Both the position numbers and the translations under genes were made by a program. This document shows positions 43,904 through 53,880 of a DNA stretch of 64,000 bases, piece after piece. The DNA lies in contig MNCI01011846.1 in the NCBI GenBank assembly GCA_015680685.1, forward strand, positions 364,307 through 428,306, in the 5' to 3' direction. The stretch comes from Gnetum montanum. Its lineage: Eukaryota; Streptophyta; Gnetopsida; Gnetales; Gnetaceae. The number at the start of each line of letters is the position of its first letter. The stretch's first letter is position 1. A model generated the notes under the pieces. The model saw nothing but the letters and a program-made list of their open reading frames with translations. It did not search any database and had not been told where the DNA came from.

Positions 43904-44700
43904 AACAAGCCTAAACTATTCATTAAAAATAAATGCTTCTTAGCTAGAAGAGATGCTATCTTCTCATGATACTAAGGGTCTATGATTTTTTAAGAGGTTA
44001 TCTCATTCCTTATATTAGTTAAGATAGTAAGGCTGTAGATTTTTCCAACTATCCTACTTAGTGCATCTACCACCTTGCCAAAATGATACTAAACTATGAC
44101 GTCAAGATATACCAACAACAAAATTCATCTCCTCTATTTCATCTTCAACAGTGGCTAACTCATTACATACTAGAAGCTTTTATGATTTGTCCAAAGTGTA
44201 ATGTGCTCATCATGTAGGTAGTGCTTTCAAATCTTAAAATAAAATGCTATGGCACTAAGCTTTGTATCATGAGTTGGATATTTGGTCTCATTAGGTTTAA
44301 ACTATTTAGAAGCATAAGTTATCTCTTTTTCTTCCTACATGAGAACTCCTCCAAACTCTTCTCTTGAAGCATCAAGGTATATGTCATAAGGCTTTCTAGG
44401 AGTTGGTGAGATTAGTATAGGTGTTTTGATTGACCTTTTCTTCTACTTAGAATCTTTTTAGAAAATAGTACTATAAGAGAAAACATGAACTTTGTTTAGC
44501 AACTTATAAAAGGGAGTTTATATCTTAGAGAAGTCCTTTCTAAATTTTCGATACTAGCTAGCTAAGTGTAAGAAACTTCTAACTTGATTAACTATGGTTG
44601 GAATGGGCCAAACACTAATCATTGATACCTTAGAAGGATTCACTACTACACATACTCTTGACATCCTAAGACTAAGCAATTGAATCTCTTTCTTTGATAA
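43904..44700 (-). pseudogene. chromovirus F RNase H region (decayed)
   Basis: Minus strand, between RT and the RTE insertion. SFLHLASQYRKFRKDFSKI (about 44565-44510) is the RT-RNase H connection (SFLGLAGYYRRFI-FS). RKPYDIYLDASREEFGGVLM (about 44400-44340) holds the catalytic Asp. EEKEITYASK and FKPNETKYPTHDTKLSAIAF (about 44325-44250) match the YASRQLKPHE...THDLEL region, with Lys in place of Glu in the ELA motif. TNHKSF (about 44205) is the TDHKSL motif with Asp changed to Asn. The right part (43904-43919) is the second RTE target copy. Confidence 0.8.
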
Positions 44701-45330
44701 GTCATACTTAGAAACATGTGTAAATAGTCATTTCTCCCTTGAAGTTTGTAGCACTATCCTCAAATATTCCTGATGATCTTCCTTTTCCTTAAGATATACT
44801 AGAATGTCATAAATTAAGAAAATAATAAATTGTTCTAGGTAAGGACGTAGTGCATTATTCATAAAATCTATGAAAACTTTCATGACATTAGTGAGTCTAA
44901 AGTACATGACTAAGAGCTTATAGTGTCCAGATCTTATTATGAAAGCTATCTTAAAAATATCCTTTTCCTTCATCCTAACTTGATGGTGTCCAGACTTCAA
45001 ATCTATCTTAGAGAACATCTTAGCTTTCTTTAACTAGCCATACATATTATTAATCTTGATTAGATGGTATTGATTACTAATTGTCACTTGATACAATTTC
45101 ATGTAGTTAATACATAGCCTTAAATTACCATTCTTCTTTTTAAAAAAGAGTACTAGAGCACCTCAAGGTAAGGCACTAGAGTAAATCCAAGCCTTATCCA
45201 TAAACTCCTATATATGTACCTTAAGCTCAACAAGTTTCATAGGAGACATCTTATGAGGTGTCTTGGAAATTGGTTGGGTTCTAAGTTTAAGATTGATCTC
45301 AAACTTAATCTTTTTGTGAGGAGATAACTT
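44701..45330 (-). pseudogene. chromovirus F reverse transcriptase (decayed, active site mutated)
   Basis: Minus strand. KFEINLKLRTQPISKTPHKM (about 45300-45240) is the EHxIDL-PGT-PI motif. The RT then reads SSALP-GALVLFFKKKNG (about 45180-45130) and LRLCINYMKLYQVTI (about 45125-45080). The open 45018-44728 stretch starts FSKIDLKSGHHQVRMKEKDI with the first catalytic Asp kept. Then come FRLTNVMKVFIDFMN and FLIYDILVYLKEKEDHQEYL, where the FIDD box reads LIYD, losing one Asp. Typical of Tekay/Del chromoviruses. Confidence 0.88.
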
Positions 45331-45760
45331 ATAAAGTTTTTTCTTAAACACATTTGTGACATCCTAAACCACTAGAATCTATTTCATATTTTTATTATGC
45401 ACATCATGAATTGAAACTATATAATAGTCATGGCTTTTATTGTATTGCTTCTTAAAGTTCTTAGTTGTAACAAAGTTGAGGTTGATCTCTCTCTTACTTG
45501 TGAAGATTATAACTTCTTCTCTATAAGAAGATTAAAGTATTAAGGGTCTTTTTTCTATAGTCCAAACATCTTCCATACTTAGATAATCAATTTATCCCAA
45601 TAATCATTACTATAAGGTCACTACTCCACTAAAAGTGTTGAATCTTTATTTTAGTTATAGATAAGATATCTTTAACTAGTGTACTAGGGGAGGTTGATTG
45701 ATCACACAACTAGAGGAGAAAGCTAAAATGTAAATGTGAAGTTATAGGTTGCCTTTCATT
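45331..45760 (-). pseudogene. chromovirus F protease end and linker (decayed, 5'-truncated)
   Basis: Minus strand. IVMIIGIN-stop-LSKYGRCLDYRKK (about 45615-45540) corresponds to the VILGMDWLSKYxAxIDCxxKxV stretch at the end of chromovirus proteases. Heavy stop load. No gag is found beyond 45760, and unrelated repeat copy 2 begins at about 45810, so F is truncated here. Confidence 0.6.
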
Positions 45761-45809
45761 CTAAAGTTTTTCTAAAAGTATGGTTTTATGGTTTTCCAAC
45801 ATCTATGTT

Positions 45810-46245
45810 TAATATAGAATATCTCATCAACATGAATAGTCTATTTCACCTAGTAGATCCATCAAAATAAATGGGTAAGATAATGACAAGAAGAAGAGAA
45901 GTGATTAAGAAAAAGACCAAAAGCATAGTTATAGGAACTTAGTTAATATTGACCTATGACATGGTAGACCTAGTAAACTTTGTAGAATATTGAATTGGTA
46001 AAATAACTTGATCCTTCAAATGACTACCTACTTTGAGGATGATGAATACATCTTTCTTACTATTTGAGGAAGCCTTGAAGAATGGTGGAGAAGATAAAAC
46101 ATAAGGAACAATGGTAGGAGATGATGGTGAAAGACTAATCTTTAATAGAGCCCAGCTGAAACCTACATAATGTATTGAAATGTATGTTATATAGTAATGT
46201 AATCCTTACATTAGGATTAAAGTACCTAGTAATCTACTGAGCATG
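45810..46245 (+). repeat. unidentified coding-like repeat, copy 2
   Basis: Second copy of the sequence at 36630-37065, same orientation. Shared frame words: IEYLI, FHLV, GKIM, KSIV, YDMV, EEALKNGGED, ERLIFNRAQLK, EMYVI. It ends at an insertion of RTE 2 (46249), whose flanks (ACTGAGCA and TTGTTCC) match the uninterrupted sequence ACTGAGCAATTATGTTCC in copy 1 at about 37058-37079. Confidence 0.62.
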
Positions 46246-46248
46246 TTT

Positions 46249-46838
46249 CATCATCATCATCATCATTATCCTAGCCTTTTTACAACAAAATGAGGTTAGC
46301 TACATGATTTCTTTTTTGTCATTTGGCTCTACGTAGAGCTAGATTATTATTTATTTATAGCTTCTTGAAATCATCTTCAATCATTTTTCCCATGTCTTCT
46401 TTAGTGTTTCTTTTGATGGCTTTCCTAGAATAGTGATGTGGCAAACTTTATTTATAGGCTCATTGTTTGATCTTCTTTGCATATGTCCAAACCATCTAAG
46501 GACCATTTTTGTAGATTATCTAAAATAGAAGCTAGTTCAAGTATTTCTTTGATATCTACATTATGTAGTTTATCTCTTCTTGTAACATGAAAAATCCATC
46601 AAAGCATTCACATTTTTGCCACATTGATTCATTATTCACTCCTCTTTTGTATTGCCAAACATTCAACACCATATAAGATAGTAAGCTTGATTGCTATCCA
46701 TAAAATTTCTTCTTTAATTTTATTTGTATTCTTTTATCACATAGAAAACCACTAGCCTATCTCCATTTTTATCATCTTGCCTCAATTCTATTTCTAATAT
46801 CTCTATCAATTTCATCATTTGATTAGAGGATAAGTAAT
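46249..46838 (-). mobile_element. RTE-clade LINE 2, 3' end fragment
   Basis: Minus strand. It starts at 46838, severely 5'-truncated, and ends in a (GAT)n tail (plus strand CATCATCATCATCATCAT from 46249). The frame shows RWFGHMQRRSNNEPINKVC (about 46490-46435) and an ITILGKPSKE-KKTWEK stretch, homologous to the end of RTE 1. Flanking TGAGCATGTT (about 46239) and TGAGTAAGCTTGTT (about 46839) are probably a diverged target duplication. Confidence 0.8.
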
Positions 46839-46949
46839 TGAGTAAGCTTGTTCCATGGATTACTAGTCCATCCTCCTCACATGTTGGTTTTCATAGTGGT
46901 AGATAGTCCTTGGGCAAAGATCTTATGAAATAATATCATAAACTAAGAT

Positions 46950-47670
46950 CATATACCTTTTTGGGTTAGGAGGACCTCATGTTTGCTATAGAGTGGTTGG
47001 AGGATATCATTAAAGCTTTCAAGTTTTCGGGCTACACTCTTGAGTAGTAGATGTGATTGACAATGTAATTAGTGGGTTTTTTGGGAAATGGATAAGCATG
47101 AGAAAAAGTATGATGTTTATTGAAGCAAGTTCCTTCTCATCTTCAATGAATGTTATGTTTCTAAAGAGTACGTAAAGATGAAGGTGAAGGAGTTCTATTG
47201 GTTGTATCATGACAATTGGTACATTCATGAGTATGATACAAAGTTTTTCAAGTTGGGTATGTATGTTCCACAAATATATGCAAATTTAAAGCTCAAAGCT
47301 TTTTTCTTTAGTTATGGTTTGCATGCCTCCATCAAGGATCACTTGCCCCCGATGTATAAAGAAGCTTATATTTGTGCTTTGAAATTAGAATGTAGTTAGG
47401 TTGTTAGAGGAGTGCATTGTGATCATTTCTAAAAAAGTAGCTAGTCTTCTTCTAAGGAAAACCAAGTGGGTTCAAGTGGGATTAGGAGACAAGTAGTAGT
47501 AGTTAGCGAAAAGAATAGCTTAAGAGTAATGGGATCACTCATGACTTTGTGACATTCTTTGCCTATAGGAAAGTTGGACATCTTAATAAGGATTGTCCCA
47601 ACTATTTCATTTATGCTCAACTAGGTCACAAGAGATACAACTATCTATAACATTTGAGTGGTAGTGAGTC
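46950..47670 (+). pseudogene. gag: chromovirus G gag (decayed)
   Basis: AIEWLEDIIKAFKFSGYTLE (about 46978-47040) matches the AEEWLxxIExxFxxxGC start of the gag core. The open 47178-47399 stretch has MKVKEFYWLYHDNWYIHEYD and KFFKLGMYVPQI, the KxxEFxxLxQGxMSVxEYExKFxxLxxFAP motif. HLNKDCPN and GHKRYNY (about 47575-47645) are remnants of two zinc knuckles. The upstream LTR and PBS were not found. RTE 2 ends about 110 bases to the left. Confidence 0.78.
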
Positions 47671-47739
47671 TTAGTTGGGTGGTAGGCTAGTAGGTGATCA
47701 GGAAGTTATGGGTGCTAGAATTGAAGACCGAGTATATGA

Positions 47740-48250
47740 TTTAATAGACCAACCAATAGATGTGCAATCTAACATCATGATGAAGACTAGAGGTACAATT
47801 TTTAGTTTTGATTCTTTTTAATCCTAGTGCCAGTCATTCTTTTATTGATTTGAGAGTAGTTCGTTAGTTAAGCTTGGATTGTTAGTTGTTGGATAAAGGG
47901 TTTGTGATCAGAATTATTAGTGATAGTGTGCTTGTAGTAGATCAATCTTGAAGGTTTGTACTCTTGAGGATACATGATGTTTCTTGGCTCAGTAAACTTC
48001 ATGTCATGAATATAAGAGAATATAATATTATATTAGGCTTTGATCAGTTATCTCACTATTAGGACAACTTGGATTACTATCATAAGGTATTTTTCTTAAT
48101 GAATATTGAGGATGTAATAGGTGACTATGTTGACTAAGCCTTGTGAGATTAAGTTGAATTTTTTTCAAGGTCTTTTCATTGCTTAATATAGAAGAACCAC
48201 CTGTGCTATGAAATTTCAATAAGTAAAGCTATTTCATAGGATATTGATCA
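47740..48250 (+). pseudogene. chromovirus G protease (decayed)
   Basis: NPSASHSFIDLRVV (about 47820-47862) is the D-S-GASHSFI active-site region with the catalytic Asp-Ser lost. DVSWLSKLHVMNIREYNIIL then GFDQL (about 47977-48045) matches the D-x-ILGMDWL region. Stops are frequent. It lies between gag and RT in the normal order. Confidence 0.65.
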
Positions 48251-48900
48251 AATCCCAATGGTTCATGAGTTTCTTAATGTGTTTTGTTTGGATTTTCCTA
48301 CTATGCATCCTAGGCGAGAAGTTGAGTTTGAGATTACTCTCAAACTAGGTGTAGAGCCTATTTTCAAGGTTTCATGTAAGGTGGTGTTGGTCAAGTTAAA
48401 AACAATTGAAGATTCAACTTTAGGAGCTAGCGGAAAAAGGCTTGATTTGTTCAAGTATGTCTTCTTGGGGTCCATCTGTTTTCTTCATTAAGAAGAAGGA
48501 TGAAAGCTTAAGGTTGTGCATGGATTATCTATATCTCAATGAGATGATTGTGAAGAAAATGTATTCTTTACCATGTTTTAATGATTTGTTTAATTAGTTG
48601 AGGGATGCTTGTTTGTTCTTAAAGATAGATCTAAAGTTTGGATACCATTAGGTTCATATCAAATAGGAGGAGGTTTTGAAGATAATCTTTCAAACTTAGT
48701 ATGAACATTACGAGTTCATGATTTTCTCATTATGTTTATTGATGACATATTGGTATACTCATAGTTTGATTAGCTTCATGAGTAACAATTGAGGATAGTA
48801 TTATAAATCCTTTTGAAGCATGAGTTATTCATGGAATCATATAAGGATTCATTTTGGCATTAAGAGATCTAGTTCTTAGGACATGTTATTTTGGCAATTA
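48251..48900 (+). pseudogene. chromovirus G reverse transcriptase (decayed, internally deleted)
   Basis: The open 48258-48491 stretch reads VHEFLNVFCLDFPTMHPRRE and VEFEITLKLGVEPIFKVS, the DVFPEDLPGLPPxREVEFxIDLxPGTxPI motif. Then LRLCMDYLYLNEMIVKK-like (about 48510-48560) is the LRxCIDYRxLN motif. MFIDDILVYS (about 48731-48763) is the intact active site, but it follows the FSKIDL region at only about 100 bases, so the palm between them is deleted. FLGHVILAIKL (about 48871-48905) is the thumb. Confidence 0.78.
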
Positions 48901-49560
48901 AATTGATGATGAAACCCATCAAAATTTGAGTATCAAAGGTTGATATGTTCATAAGAATGTTGGGTAGGATCATAGCTTTCTAGGATTAACAAGTTACTAT
49001 AGGAGGTTCATTAAGAACTTCTCTCATATTACTTTACCCTTGAAAAAGTTGTCATAGAAATAAGTAGGATTCAAGTGGACTCCATAGTGCTAGGATTATT
49101 TTAAAAAGCTCAAGAATAGACAAATCTTAACTTTTGTTTTGATTTCATCTACTCTTGATAAGTCATATGATGTTTGCATCAATGCTTTAGGTGATGGCTA
49201 TGGATGTGCCCTTATGCAAGAGAATAAAGTAGTGGTGTATGCATCAATGTAGTTAAATCCTCATAAGCCTCTATATCATACTTATGATTTGGAGTTAGGT
49301 ATAATTATATTTGCTATTAAGATGTGGTAACATTATCTTTAGAATAAGTAGTTAATGATTTGGATTGATTATAAGGAACTATTTTATTTGATGGATTAGC
49401 CAAAACTCAACCTACATTAGAGAATATGGGTAGATTTGTTAGCTAATTTTACCTTTATCATCTAGTATTAAAAAGGTAGAAGAAATATTATTATAGATGA
49501 TCTAAGTTGAGTGGTTAGTAAAATCCATAGTCTAGTAATTCAATTAAATGTGTTAGAGTA
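48901..49560 (+). pseudogene. chromovirus G RNase H (decayed)
   Basis: SFLGLTSYYRRFIKNFS-type sequence (about 48978-49026), then FKWTP (about 49069-49084). YDVCINALGDGYGCALMQEN (about 49168-49226) is the CDAS-GxGxVLMQ motif with Asp changed. VVYASM-stop-LNPHKPLYHTYDLELG (about 49232-49300) keeps the Glu of the LEL motif. RIWVDLLANF (about 49426-49455) leads to the integrase linker. Confidence 0.72.
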
Positions 49561-49599
49561 GATTCATGTAGTGCAAAATAGGATTCTTAATGTCAACAA

Positions 49600-49995
49600 T
49601 TGAGTTAGTTAGATAATTTATTAGTGGATCTTGATTCACATGGTTAAGTTATTGCATCAACACTTGCTAGAGGAAGCTCGTTTGAATAAGTTCTAGATGC
49701 ATTTTAGTAGTGACAAGATGTATAAGTTATTAAGTAGGATGTATTGGTGGTCAAGAATAAAGAGGTAGGTTGCAAAATTTATGACTAAGTGCTTGATTTT
49801 TCAACTAGTTAAGATTAAGCACCAATGCCTAGATGGATATCTATATGAGATACTAGAAGACATGCTAAAATCATGTGCTCTTTAGTATTTAGACAACTGG
49901 AATAGATTATTATCATTGATAGAATTTATCTATAATAATAGCTATCAAGCTAGCCTAGAGGTGACAACATATAATGCTTTCTATGATAGGCCATG
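49600..49995 (+). pseudogene. chromovirus G integrase lacking the catalytic core
   Basis: HQHLLEEARLNKF (about 49659-49697), DKMYKLLSRMYWWSRIKR (about 49715-49768) and FMTKCLIFQLVKIKHQ (about 49778-49825) form the zinc-binding domain with altered Cys. The frame then joins directly to LYEILEDMLKSCAL (about 49841-49884), DNWNRLLSLIEFIYNNSYQA (about 49894-49953) and YNAFYDRPC, which lie after the third catalytic residue in an intact integrase. About 130 codons containing all three acidic residues are missing, so this integrase could never act after the deletion. Confidence 0.8.
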
Positions 49996-51235
49996 TATGA
50001 TTATTTTTTGTTGGATTGCTATAGAAGATTAAAAAAATACATAAAAATACATATAAAAATTTTCATTCCTCAATATAAATTTATGCTATTTAATAAACTT
50101 GTATTTTTATATAAATTTATGCTATATTTTGAGTCTCTATCATTAATGCTGGTTTGTGTATTTTTTATCTATGTGAATATATATTAGAAGGAGCTAACAC
50201 TAAGTTGTATGATTGATTGATGATTAGCAACTTGAATGGTGTGGATTTGGCCACATATTAAGATGCATTGATGAAGCTCTTATCATAGATCCCATCCTAC
50301 AAGAGAGGCAGAGCATTCAATTCTCTATTGGCACTTTAGCCCTTCAAAACATTAGAAGGTATGCTAGACATCTCTAACACTGATGTATATTTTTTGAACA
50401 ATGGGTTTGTAAGGACCACTTGGATTGGTTAAGACTAGAATAAATCTATGTGCATGGCAGTACGTAAGTGATATATGATAACTGAACTGATAAGCTAATT
50501 GTGAGAACACACTAATATTTTCACATGATACACTTAGTGCAGTGCATGCTAGTCTTCTAGTTGATGTATTTATTTAGTTGATGGGATGAAGAGAATGTTT
50601 GCTAGTAGTTGGACATTGCATAATCATCTTTTGTTACTATAATAGATGATGTATGTTATACATGCTGATGTGTACTTACAGGTCCAACTGCTCTTGCTTA
50701 GCCCTCCAGCATGAACACTTATCCTTGGACAATCAAAAGATTGTACAAAGGTTTCTTACTTAGTTTGATACTGACCTAACTATTATTTCTAGGTAAATAG
50801 TACTAGAAAGAGGAGGAAGGCCATAAATTGTTGATCTATCTTTTGAAAGCTTATTTAAATTTTCTAGGTATAGATTGATACTTAATGATGCCATATAGAA
50901 TTATGAACATTTATTAGAAAAATTTATATTTACTCATTATTTTTTATATGGCTTAATATATTTTGAACATGTTATGTATTTCTTTCCCTATTTGGATATT
51001 ACCATGGATTCGAGTAGATGTTATATGATACTTCATGTTTGGGGAATGAATATTTATGATTTAATGTAGTTCATTTTTTCTTATATTATATCTTTGGTTC
51101 TTGTTAATGTATTATTCTTTTTGGTTATGGTATCATGTTTATCCTTTTTTGTTCCTTCTATGCTTGGCTAGCTTGTTCCATTAGATTCCTTCCTTGTCAT
51201 GACCTAGGATTTAGGGCATTGGCCGAACATAATGC
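49996..51235. other. unassigned AT-rich sequence
   Basis: No reliable feature. A short frame near 50230-50340 (LEWCGFGHI) faintly resembles RTE ends but lacks further support. The rest, including TATTTATTTTTT-type AT-rich stretches at 50900-51140, shows no element structure. Confidence 0.35.
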
Positions 51236-51560
51236 TTCTTATCTAAGTCTAGATGGGAGGGTGTTATAGTAGGTGTTAATTTCTAAGTTTTGAATCATAA
51301 GGATTACCATTTAACACTTACGTTTTCAAATTACTTTTTAAAATTTTGATTAGGAGATTATTTTGTGATATTGGGATTGTCATTTCTTTGTGCTCAGAAT
51401 ATTATCACTAGTTTTCGATCTTGTATCCTCCATGTTCCTGCTATTGATAGAGTTAGAGTTCTTATGGGAGCAGGAAAGGAATTTGGAACTCATACAATCT
51501 CAGTTAAGAAAGCTAAATGATTACTTGAATAGAGGGCTATACATATATTTACTAAAATGT
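51236..51560 (+). repeat. possible PPT and LTR start of an old gypsy element
   Basis: AAGTCTAGATGGGAGGG (about 51246-51262) resembles a polypurine tract, and TGTTATAGTAGG follows as a possible LTR start. The upstream frame reads DLGHWPNIM, similar to the last residues of chromovirus pol. The far LTR end was not found, and RT sequence H begins by 51560, so any LTR here is truncated. Confidence 0.35.
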
Positions 51561-51920
51561 TTAAGTTTGATATAAATGTAGAGGTTCAACTATTAGATGA
51601 ATTAATAGATTTTAAGAAAGTTCTTAAAGATTTGAAGGAGCTATCACCTAAATGGGATGTTGAACATGCAATAGAAGTTATGTTAGATACAAAATTTGTA
51701 TCAAAAGCTCCTTACTAATTTTTTGTTAATGAATTGAAAGAACTCAAGGCACACATTCATAGTTACTAAATGAGAAAAAGATTAAATCTTGTGTATCTTC
51801 TTGGGTGGCACCAATACTATTTATTAAGAAGAAAGATTAGAACATTCATCTTTGTATTGATTATAAAGTCCTTAATAAGGTAACTATTAAGAATACTTAT
51901 CCACTACTTGTTTCTATAGA
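51560..51920 (+). pseudogene. element H: N-terminal RT fragment of a Ty3/gypsy element
   Basis: Frame reads DFKKVLKDLKELSPKWDVEH then AIEVML (about 51608-51680), the DVFPxELPPGLPPxRxVEHxIDL motif. Then come KFVSKAPY (about 51690-51715), NELKELKAHI (about 51728-51760), SCVSSWVAPILFIKKKD (about 51787-51838), IHLCIDYKVLNKVTIKNTYP (about 51843-51902). It breaks off before the FDxLxGAxxFSKIDL motif. It is an isolated fragment with one or two stops and one small indel. Confidence 0.82.
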
Positions 51921-52990
51921 AATGTTCTTTTTATTTCTACAAAAATATCTTCATGAACTAAGCATTAGAAAAAACTTCGCCCATGGGCATAAATGATCTT
52001 TACCCTCGATATATTAATGATTATGAAATGAAGGGGCATCAAACCTCTAATAAAATATGGACTTGACCTACTACACATGAATTAGGAATGATAAGGGAAA
52101 AATGTAAAAGTGAATTTTTAATTGTTAAACATGACTAAGTTTAAAATTAGCAGAAAAATGACTAAGTACTAATTACTAGAAAATAAACTAAGTATGAATT
52201 AGAGTAAAAACAATAGAATAAAAATAAGTATACAACTTGTATAAAAGAATATATGATATTAAAATAATAATATTATTACTTAGAGAAAAGGTTCTTGGAT
52301 CCCTTCTTGTAAAATGGAATTTTTATGCCGAAAAACGACTAAGTATAAAAATGTTAAAAATTTGACTAAGTATGGAATGTGATGTAAAAGACAGAATAAT
52401 CTTAAGTATGCAACATAGATAAAAAAATAATAAATGATGAAACTAAGATGCTACAATATGGAAGAAAGTTCCTAGATCCTTTTTCGAATAATGAAAATGC
52501 TTTATTGATAAATGTTGAATTGTTCACCTTCAAGGAAGGGCCAAACTATGAGTAATCGAAGAAAAATGTAAATATGATAAAATTGATAAAAGAAGCTCAA
52601 ATCTTGAGTAAAATATGGATTGAAAGGATGAAGTTGAACTTTAAAGGGTTAGGTTATGAATAGGAAAACGTTGCATGAAATCTAAATTCAATTTTGGACC
52701 AAAATGGGGTCGTTTCAGCTAAGGGTCCCATCATTGATGTGAAAGTTGAAAAAATTATAACTTTAGAAAGTGTTGTGGAATCCAAAAAAATATATCTCTA
52801 CAATTGTTGCTAAGCCTGCTAGAGGCACTAAAAGTGATCTTGGAGCACATAGGTGCTATGAAGGTAGTAGGCACTTGTAGTCTTAATCTCTCAAAATTTG
52901 ACAAGTACTCTTAAATCTAAAAAGATCTAACCTAACATTTATGTTTTGATCTTGTATTTATAAGCCTAAAGTTGCTAAATATAACTCTTG
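51921..52990. repeat. non-coding region with a degenerate 177-bp duplication
   Basis: AT-rich sequence. About 52150-52325 and 52330-52500 are diverged tandem copies. Shared words are ATGACTAAGTA, AAGTATGCAAC (first copy AAGTATACAAC), and TTCTTGGATCCCTT (52292) against TTCCTAGATCCTTT (52469), 177 bases apart. No frame or known family. Confidence 0.5.
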
Positions 52991-53880
52991 TCATTAAGTT
53001 CAAAAATATCTAGTGTGTATGTTGATTTTCAGCAAATGTGGCAACTTGTCAAGGTAATGTTGATGCAACATCAATGTTACCAATACTAAAGTCTAAAAAT
53101 GAATTTTTAGAGCTCTATTTGACCTCTAAACTAATGCCACAAGACACCAAGATGATGTCAAGGAAGTTGTGAGACAAGGCAATGGTGCTGGATGTTGAGT
53201 TTAATTATGTTGCACAAACATTAGGACAATCAAGAATGTTCATGCTAACGTTGTGTCAACATTAGTAACGCCTAGATAATATTTTAAGATTTTTATCAAA
53301 GTTGTTATTTCAAGTTGCTTAGGCCTTGTTTTACTTCCTAACTAATATTAAAAGCTACCAAAATGATGCTGAGGGGTTTGTGAGGTCGAGACAAGATGTT
53401 GGCAATGGATGGTATCAATGTTAGAAGTACTGATGTTGATGCAACATTAGCGTCAATCATGGTTCCTAGAAAATTTTTTGAAACTTTTTCAAGTTTTATC
53501 GCTCAACTTATGAGGTGCCCAAACTACTATTGAAATAAGCCAGGATGATGTTGAAGTGATTGGAAGGGATTTGAGAAGCCTAGAAATAGGTTAAATTATT
53601 GATCAAGGAGGTTAGCAATGCTATCTTATAAGTCATGTAAATTGCTAAGCTCACACTTACTAAAACTTTGTAATGATTTATCTACATTTGATTTTAAAGC
53701 TTATGGGAATCCTATTTGAGTTCAAGACTATTGTTGAACGTTGAGGGTTCCTTGAGTTTTGTTGATGTAGGCTATTATTGCTGATAGGGTATCATCAACA
53801 TTAACACTAACACTAATGTTGATGCAATGTTAGTGTCAATTCCTAGAGTTGGAAAAATTTTCATCATTTTTCCTGTTGGG
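52990..53880. repeat. degenerate tandem repeat with about 190-bp period
   Basis: The core word CAACATTAG, or variants of it, occurs at 53066, 53259, 53442 and 53825, spaced 193, 183 and 383 bases (two periods). A second anchor, GATGATGT or variant, occurs at about 53151, 53362 and 53544. The intervals also share TTTTTAAGTTT-type and AAACTAAT-type words. At least four diverged units. The period is close to nucleosome spacing and typical satellite length. No coding frame. Confidence 0.55.

Noticed and set aside
50215..50345. Frame with LEWCGFGHI resembling the RTE end motif RWFGH
   Set aside because: Too short, with no upstream LINE motifs, tail or target duplication.
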